Source: Dehalococcoidia bacterium UBA5629
GTDB lineage: Bacteria; Chloroflexota; Dehalococcoidia; GIF9; UBA5629
Assembly (NCBI GenBank): GCA_002421445.1
Contig: DIKB01000082.1
Coordinates: forward strand, 1 to 7,531
Length of the DNA: 7,531 bases
Reading direction: 5' to 3'
Shown here: positions 3,252-7,531 of the stretch, in pieces
How positions within the stretch are numbered: the stretch's first letter is position 1
How the letters are laid out: every line of letters begins with the position of its first letter
Translations under genes and position numbers: made by a program
The notes under the pieces: generated by a model
Seen by the model: only the letters and a program-made list of their open reading frames with translations
Databases searched by the model: none
Told to the model about the DNA's origin: nothing

Positions 3252-4903
3252 TGAGCGATATGCAGGCGGAAGCCACAGCCCGATACTCGAATTTGATGGA
3301 CCATGTCATCAAGAAAGAGATCGATGATTGGTTGAATGAGGTCGATTATAAAGACCTCAACGACGGCTCGTATGTGCCTTCGGAATTCGCCCTGTTTTTC
3401 ATGAACTTCATCAAGCTGGTGAATGGTAAGGTGGGAGAAAGCAACAAAACTCCCCCAGTCCATCTCAAAATGCTGGATAAAGTGGTTGGTGATAAAGATT
3501 ATATTGCTAATCTTTGTTTCCGTGGTGCTGCAAAAACCACACTATTTTTTGAATATTTTGTTTTGTTTCTGGCAGTCTTTGGTTATCTTCCAAATTTTGG
3601 AGAAATCAGTGGTCTGATTTATGTATCAGACAGTATGGAAAACGGTGTAAAATCCGCCAGAAAAAACGTAGAATTTCGTTATAATAATAGCGAATTTCTA
3701 AAAGAATGGCTTCCTGTTGCAAAATTCACAGATAATTATCTGGAATTTGAAAACAAGGAAGGCCATAAACTTGGCTGCAAAATGTTTGGTGCCAAGACTG
3801 GTCTCCGTGGTACTAAGATCTTTGGTAAGCGTCCTCCGCTGGCCATCCTTGACGACTTGATTTCTGATGATGACGCCACTTCCCGTGTGCAGATGCAAGC
3901 CATCAAGGACACGGTCTATAAGGGCGTGGACTACGCACTCGACCCGACCCGCCGCAAGGTCATTTTCAATGGCACACCATTCGCCAAGGGCGATATCATG
4001 GTTGAAGCTGTCGAAAGTGGCGCTTGGGATGTGAACGTCTGGCCTGTTTGCGAACAGTTCCCTTGTGAAGAACACGAATTCCGGGGTGCATGGGAAGATC
4101 GCTTCACCTACGATTTCGTCATGAAGGCGTATCAGCGTGCTGTCTTGAATGGCAAGGTCGCTGCCTTCATGCAGGAAATGATGCTTCGCATTTCATCTGA
4201 TGAGGAACGGCTTGTTCAGGATAGTGAGATCCGGGAATATAGCCTAAAAGCTCTATTAGAGTATAAATCGAGTTATAATTTTTATATAACCACGGACTTT
4301 GCAACGTCTGAAAGTCAATCTGCGGACTTTTCAGTTATCTCGGTTTGGGCTATTAATGCGAACGGCGATTGGTTCTGGGTGGACGGCATCTGCGAACGGC
4401 AGGATATGGCCAAAACGATTGATAGCCTCTTTCGTTTGGTTCAGATCTACCGGCCTCAGTCTGTAGGTGTCGAAATCACCGGCCAACAGGGTGCCTTTAT
4501 CAAATGGCTCCAACAGGAAATGATGACCCGGAATATCTGGTTCAATTTTGCTTCCTCGGAGAAATCAGGCGCACCCGGTATCCGTCCCGTCATTAACAAG
4601 CTCACCCGTTTCAATCTCGTGGTGCCGCTGTTCAAAGCCGGGAAAATGTATTTCCCAGAAGAAATGAAAGCCTCTAAGATTATGGGGCATTTCTATGGGC
4701 AAATCAAATTGGCGACCATGAATGGTCTCAAGGGCAAGGACGACTGTATCGATACGATTTCCATGCTAATGTATATGAACGCTTGGAAACCGTCTGAAGA
4801 TCAGGGCAAGCATCCGATGATGGGCCATAATGGTGGTCCCGGATTTGATGACGATGAAGACAAACACGAAGAACCACTGACGATTGAGTCCTATGTCGTC
4901 TGA
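3251..4903 (+). CDS. terL: Terminase large subunit (DNA-packaging ATPase/nuclease)
   Basis: A 550-residue packaging motor of normal length. The ATPase half has a deviant Walker A at 89-97 (CFRGAAKTT, Lys95), Walker B at 197-202 (LAILDD) and a coupling motif at 238-243 (IFNGTP). The nuclease half shows the RNase H-like acidic set: D349 in YITTDFATS, E408 in VGVEITGQQ, and D498/D501 in KDDCIDTISM. It would pump DNA into the procapsid through the portal and cut the concatemer. The C-terminal tail carries MMGHNGGP followed by an acidic stretch. AGGA lies six bases before the ATG, inside the end of the small subunit gene. Base composition shifts within the gene: about 3480-3770 and 4230-4330 are AT-rich with A/T-ending codons, while 3790-4200 is richer in G/C-ending codons, which suggests mosaic ancestry. 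Confidence 0.95.
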   Translation: MSDMQAEATARYSNLMDHVIKKEIDDWLNEVDYKDLNDGSYVPSEFALFFMNFIKLVNGKVGESNKTPPVHLKMLDKVVGDKDYIANLCFRGAAKTTLFFEYFVLFLAVFGYLPNFGEISGLIYVSDSMENGVKSARKNVEFRYNNSEFLKEWLPVAKFTDNYLEFENKEGHKLGCKMFGAKTGLRGTKIFGKRPPLAILDDLISDDDATSRVQMQAIKDTVYKGVDYALDPTRRKVIFNGTPFAKGDIMVEAVESGAWDVNVWPVCEQFPCEEHEFRGAWEDRFTYDFVMKAYQRAVLNGKVAAFMQEMMLRISSDEERLVQDSEIREYSLKALLEYKSSYNFYITTDFATSESQSADFSVISVWAINANGDWFWVDGICERQDMAKTIDSLFRLVQIYRPQSVGVEITGQQGAFIKWLQQEMMTRNIWFNFASSEKSGAPGIRPVINKLTRFNLVVPLFKAGKMYFPEEMKASKIMGHFYGQIKLATMNGLKGKDDCIDTISMLMYMNAWKPSEDQGKHPMMGHNGGPGFDDDEDKHEEPLTIESYVV

Positions 4904-4916
4904 TTGAGGAACGAAA

Positions 4917-5612
4917 ATGAAGCTTCTGGACCTCTATGCCCGACTGTCGTTTGGGGAACTTTCCAACCTCGCAATGGGCATGGAGGGTTCTGGTACCATT
5001 CGGGAAACGGATAAAATGAAAATCCTTTCCTATGTTAATGATGGGCTTTTAGCCCTCCATTCTCGTTTCATTTTGAAGGAAAAATATCTTCTAATCGAAG
5101 AACAGGAACACATTACCCATTATCACCTAATCCAGAAATTCGCAGAAAGCCAAAACTGCGTTGCATTCCCCTATATCAAGGACATGGTATCAGATCCCTT
5201 TCTGGGAGATGTGATCCGAATTTTTCAAGTTTATGATGCTTGTGGGAATGAGCTGGTTCTCAATGATATTGACAACGCCTGCTCTTTGTTCACCCCTTCA
5301 CCTCAAGTTTTGCAAATCCCTAACCCAGTAACTGGAATGCCTAAGCATATTCTGTATCAGGCACGGCATGTACCGATTACAGAGATCTTGGCGACTACAT
5401 GGATTGAACTGCCTTTTGTTCTTGAAGCCGCTCTTCAATCCTATGTGGCACATAAGGTTTTTGCACATATGAATGGGCAGGATAATCTTATTAATAGCCA
5501 AAATCATTTGGCTACTTATGAGACAAAATGCCAAGAGATAGAGGCGAAAGATCTGGTCATGTCCAGTCTCTCCAACTCCTTCCATAAACTTCAACACAGA
5601 GGATTTCCATAA
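4917..5612 (+). CDS. Head-tail connector / tail-tube-type structural protein (N4 gp67-like)
   Basis: A 231-residue protein starting 13 bases after terL, with GAGGA six bases from ATG. The N-terminal helices (LYARLSFGELSNLAMG, then KMKILSYVNDGLLALHSRF) and the C-terminal helical block (FVLEAALQSYVAHKVFAHMN through NHLATYETKC) flank a beta-rich middle (about residues 75-165). This is the layout of proteins that attach beneath the portal and begin the tail. The sequence resembles the roughly 30-kDa N4 gp67 group, which I recall being assigned to the tail tube of N4. Its position directly after the terminase fits the N4 order gp69, gp68, gp67. The TAA overlaps the next ATG by one base. The general structural role is fairly secure; the exact location in the virion is inferred. 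Confidence 0.75.
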   Translation: MKLLDLYARLSFGELSNLAMGMEGSGTIRETDKMKILSYVNDGLLALHSRFILKEKYLLIEEQEHITHYHLIQKFAESQNCVAFPYIKDMVSDPFLGDVIRIFQVYDACGNELVLNDIDNACSLFTPSPQVLQIPNPVTGMPKHILYQARHVPITEILATTWIELPFVLEAALQSYVAHKVFAHMNGQDNLINSQNHLATYETKCQEIEAKDLVMSSLSNSFHKLQHRGFP

Positions 5613-6253
5613 TGGGGTTTCGTTCTCCCACCATGCTGTCAGCCACGGATACGTGTGACCCTGCAACGGGAACTCTCGATTACATGATCGGGAGTGCTTA
5701 CGCTACTGTACGATTTATTGCTGAAAATATTGAATATATTAAGCATATTTCCTACCATATGCCGCAAGTTTATATGGTAGCGGGAGATTTGGCCAATATT
5801 GATGCGGTTGCCTTACTGCTGGATGACATTCAAGCAGTGTCAACAAACCTTTCCTTCTTGGTTCCAATTGCAGATAATATGGCGATTTTGCAGGATATTC
5901 ATGCAAAAATCCCTGAAATTACTGCTCTGCATACTGAACTGGTAAAACTGGTTACACTTTACAACAATCTGCTTCAGCTTTTGGAGCTTCATGCTGAACT
6001 TACCGCTTTGCTTGATTTGCACACCAATCTTGCTCAGATCCTGTCGGTTCAGGCCAGTCTCACTCAGTTGCTTGCTCTGGAAAATGCACTTCCACAGCTT
6101 TTGGCAGTACATGCTGCCTTGGCGAATATCCAAAATGTGGTAAATAATATGCCAGCCATTCAGAATGTTGACACCAACATGCCTGTGCTTGTGGATATTC
6201 ATACAAATATGACCGGCCTATTGGCTTCTCATTGGGATTGGAATATCGAATGA
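5612..6253 (+). CDS. Decapeptide-repeat protein, probable tail fibre/appendage component
   Basis: A 213-residue protein with AGAGGA eight bases upstream. After a 32-residue head (MGFRSPTMLSATDTCDP...) the rest is an unbroken series of 18 ten-residue repeats (33-212), with a hydrophobic residue at positions 1, 4 and 8 of each. Examples are LLELHAELTA, LLDLHTNLAQ and IQNVDTNMPV. In phages this kind of regular repeat occurs in the shafts of tail fibres, where three chains wind together. The location between the connector gene and a tail fibre gene supports that. There is no receptor-binding or enzymatic domain, so it may be a separate shaft or spacer subunit, or an adaptor that carries the fibre encoded at 6472. 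Its stop overlaps the next ATG (ATGA). Confidence 0.8.
   Translation: MGFRSPTMLSATDTCDPATGTLDYMIGSAYATVRFIAENIEYIKHISYHMPQVYMVAGDLANIDAVALLLDDIQAVSTNLSFLVPIADNMAILQDIHAKIPEITALHTELVKLVTLYNNLLQLLELHAELTALLDLHTNLAQILSVQASLTQLLALENALPQLLAVHAALANIQNVVNNMPAIQNVDTNMPVLVDIHTNMTGLLASHWDWNIE
5708..6247 (+). repeat. 18 tandem 30-bp coding repeats (decapeptide array)
   Basis: Residues 33-212 divide without insertion or deletion into 18 units of ten residues. The pattern is hydrophobic-x-x-hydrophobic-x-x-x-hydrophobic-x-x; His is frequent at position 5 and Asn, Glu or Ala at position 7. The DNA units are diverged, so the array is old, not a recent expansion. Confidence 0.85.
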
Positions 6254-6462
6254 CCATCCAAGATAATCTTAATGATTATAATCTTAATGTGGTAGATAAT
6301 ACCGATCCTCGTTTGGCTGGTTATCTTCCTGTTGAGTATTTTCAGATCGTTGATACCGATCAATCCTCTGCTCGAATTCGGGATATCGCTATCCCTATTG
6401 AGCAATTCTATGACTATAATCTGGAAAATGAATGTTGCGATTGTGACGCTAACAAAGGTTGA
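6250..6462 (+). CDS. Small hypothetical protein between fibre genes
   Basis: A 70-residue acidic protein, not recognised. ATG 6250 overlaps the preceding stop (ATGA), and GGA at 6240-6242 is only a weak ribosome site, so translation is probably coupled to the decapeptide-repeat gene; a TTG at 6232 is a less likely start. The N-terminus (MTIQDNLNDYNLNVVDN) and middle (RLAGYLPVEYFQIVDTD, RIRDIAIPIEQFYDY) are mixed beta/helix. The C-terminus ends in a cysteine cluster, ECCDCDANKG, that could bind metal or form disulphides. The tight packing suggests a minor tail component or a fibre assembly factor, but nothing in the sequence proves this. Confidence 0.75.
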   Translation: MTIQDNLNDYNLNVVDNTDPRLAGYLPVEYFQIVDTDQSSARIRDIAIPIEQFYDYNLENECCDCDANKG

Positions 6463-6471
6463 GGACTTATA

Positions 6472-7531
6472 ATGGCCCGTATTCCCCGTAAACTTGCAGG
6501 TATCGGTGCATCCGATTTGCCTACTGCTGCTGCATTTGATGCATACACAGGTCCAGCCCGGGAAATCACTCTCGATCCAAATCGAGGCATTATTGCTTTG
6601 CATGATGGTGTTACCCCAGGCGGCTTGAAATTTTATAAAAATAATATGGGTACAATTGATAATCCGGAAGTATTTCAGGATTATCGAATGGGTGACTGGG
6701 AAGCAAAACTCAGGGTTATCCCTAAATGGATGAATAATCCACGTCAAATTGACGCAGGCACAAGCTATAAAGCTTTACCATTTACAGCAAAGCTTCGTAA
6801 TACAATTATTGTTTTGTATTCCGATGGCCCAGCACATGGGCAATCAATTCAGCAGATTATGGCTATCACTAAAGATGGCGGCAAATCTTATGAAAGTGTT
6901 GTCTTTGTTCAGGATACCGCACCAGAAGTATATAATACTTCCCTACTAAATTCTACCATGGTTCCCGGAGATATTATTGTACTGAAGATCTTTACTATTA
7001 TTAAAGGTAATAATGGAATTGCTGTTACTCGTAATGCTACGGTAACTGGTTATGATAATCTTCTAACATTTTCGGATGATATTAAAGATGCTTCTTGGGT
7101 AAAAGCAAATATACTTCCTTTTGGCGCAGGCAGTGCTGCTAATGTATCCACTGTAAGGGATATTCGTGGTGGATTTACAGCTAATAGGGTTATGCCTACA
7201 TCAGATAACCTGAGCCACAGCACGACTAAAAGTATCGCAGGTGTTACACCTAATCAGGTGCTCACCGCTATCACTGAATTTAAATATGAGACCGGTGGTC
7301 CTGTATATTTCATTATGCTTTTGGCAGATGATGATGTCACAGGGAACCAGATCAGTGCTAGATTTAATATTTTGAATGGTACTGTAGAAGCTGTAACTAA
7401 TACAGGTCTTGGGTCTGGTGCAGCAGCTACGATTACTATTGGATTGGATGGATGGGTTACTTGCTCGCTATCTGGTCGCCCAAGCACAGCTGGATCTAAT
7501 TTGCGATATCAGGAAAGACCTTCTAATTCTG
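6472..7531 (+). CDS. Tail fibre/receptor-binding protein, C-terminus beyond the right edge
   Basis: Open for 353 codons to the window end. ATG 6472 has GAGGA six bases upstream, overlapping the previous stop. The N-terminus (RIPRKLAGIGASDLPTAAAF, then HDGVTPGG at 44-51) resembles the short beta modules found at the start of many phage fibres and tropism proteins. Residues about 105-190 contain an Asp-box-like motif (TKDGGKSY, 133-140), as seen in sialidase-type beta-propeller repeats, though only one copy is visible. From residue 196 a lectin-like module begins (NLLTFSDDIKDASWVKAN). The NLL...S...W signature is typical of jelly-roll carbohydrate-binding domains in phage fibres. Together these suggest a modular host-recognition protein that binds, and may cleave, surface glycans. 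The receptor and enzymatic activity are unknown. The gene uses many A/T-ending codons, unlike the middle of terL. Confidence 0.85.
   Translation, partial: MARIPRKLAGIGASDLPTAAAFDAYTGPAREITLDPNRGIIALHDGVTPGGLKFYKNNMGTIDNPEVFQDYRMGDWEAKLRVIPKWMNNPRQIDAGTSYKALPFTAKLRNTIIVLYSDGPAHGQSIQQIMAITKDGGKSYESVVFVQDTAPEVYNTSLLNSTMVPGDIIVLKIFTIIKGNNGIAVTRNATVTGYDNLLTFSDDIKDASWVKANILPFGAGSAANVSTVRDIRGGFTANRVMPTSDNLSHSTTKSIAGVTPNQVLTAITEFKYETGGPVYFIMLLADDDVTGNQISARFNILNGTVEAVTNTGLGSGAAATITIGLDGWVTCSLSGRPSTAGSNLRYQERPSNS

Noticed and set aside
1..7531. CRISPR array, insertion sequence or integrase attachment site
   Set aside because: No regularly spaced identical direct repeats, no transposase or integrase frame, and no terminal inverted repeats flanking a module were seen.

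Overview
The window reads as part of the late, virion-assembly arm of a tailed dsDNA phage, most likely a podovirus related to coliphage N4 (Schitoviridae-like). The case rests on a tightly packed + strand cassette at 2472-7531: a putative small terminase, a large terminase with both ATPase and nuclease motifs, a 231-aa head-tail connector/tail-tube-type protein, a low-complexity fibre-like protein, a 70-aa protein and the first 353 codons of a tail fibre. N4 has the same order (gp69, gp68, gp67, then appendage/sheath genes). The assignment comes from remembered family features, not a search. The host is not determined. A GHNGGP tail on the terminase, a motif I associate with alphaproteobacterial phages, is only a weak hint.

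Left part (1-1843): three small minus-strand genes form an overlapping operon (1787 to 909): a PGDYG-type protein, a HAD-type phosphatase and a small possible helix-turn-helix protein. Its likely promoter at 1813-1843 has a perfect TTGACA box and an inverted repeat that fills an unusually long 19-bp spacer. A further minus-strand gene runs off the left edge (288 to 1). Between the two minus-strand units lies about 620 bp without a credible gene (289-908).

That gene-free stretch is the most interesting part. At 377-405 it holds a strong hairpin with a 3-nt loop, whose core (GC, loop GGA, GC on the minus strand) matches the template-strand hairpin promoters used by the N4 virion RNA polymerase. 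This orientation predicts rightward transcription from about 400. From 510 to 887 there is a near-continuous chain of long inverted repeats and branched stem-loops, with G-U pairs that favour a + strand RNA. I propose an uncharacterised structured phage RNA of roughly 380 nt or more, possibly made from that promoter.

Middle (1865-2471): a + strand N4 Gp49/Sf6 gp66 family gene appears to start at an AUA codon. It is followed by two stem-loops, the second a convincing intrinsic terminator, before the packaging genes. All six genes from 2472 onward are coupled by 1-4 nt overlaps or gaps of 9-13 nt, so they look like a single late operon for DNA packaging and tail assembly.
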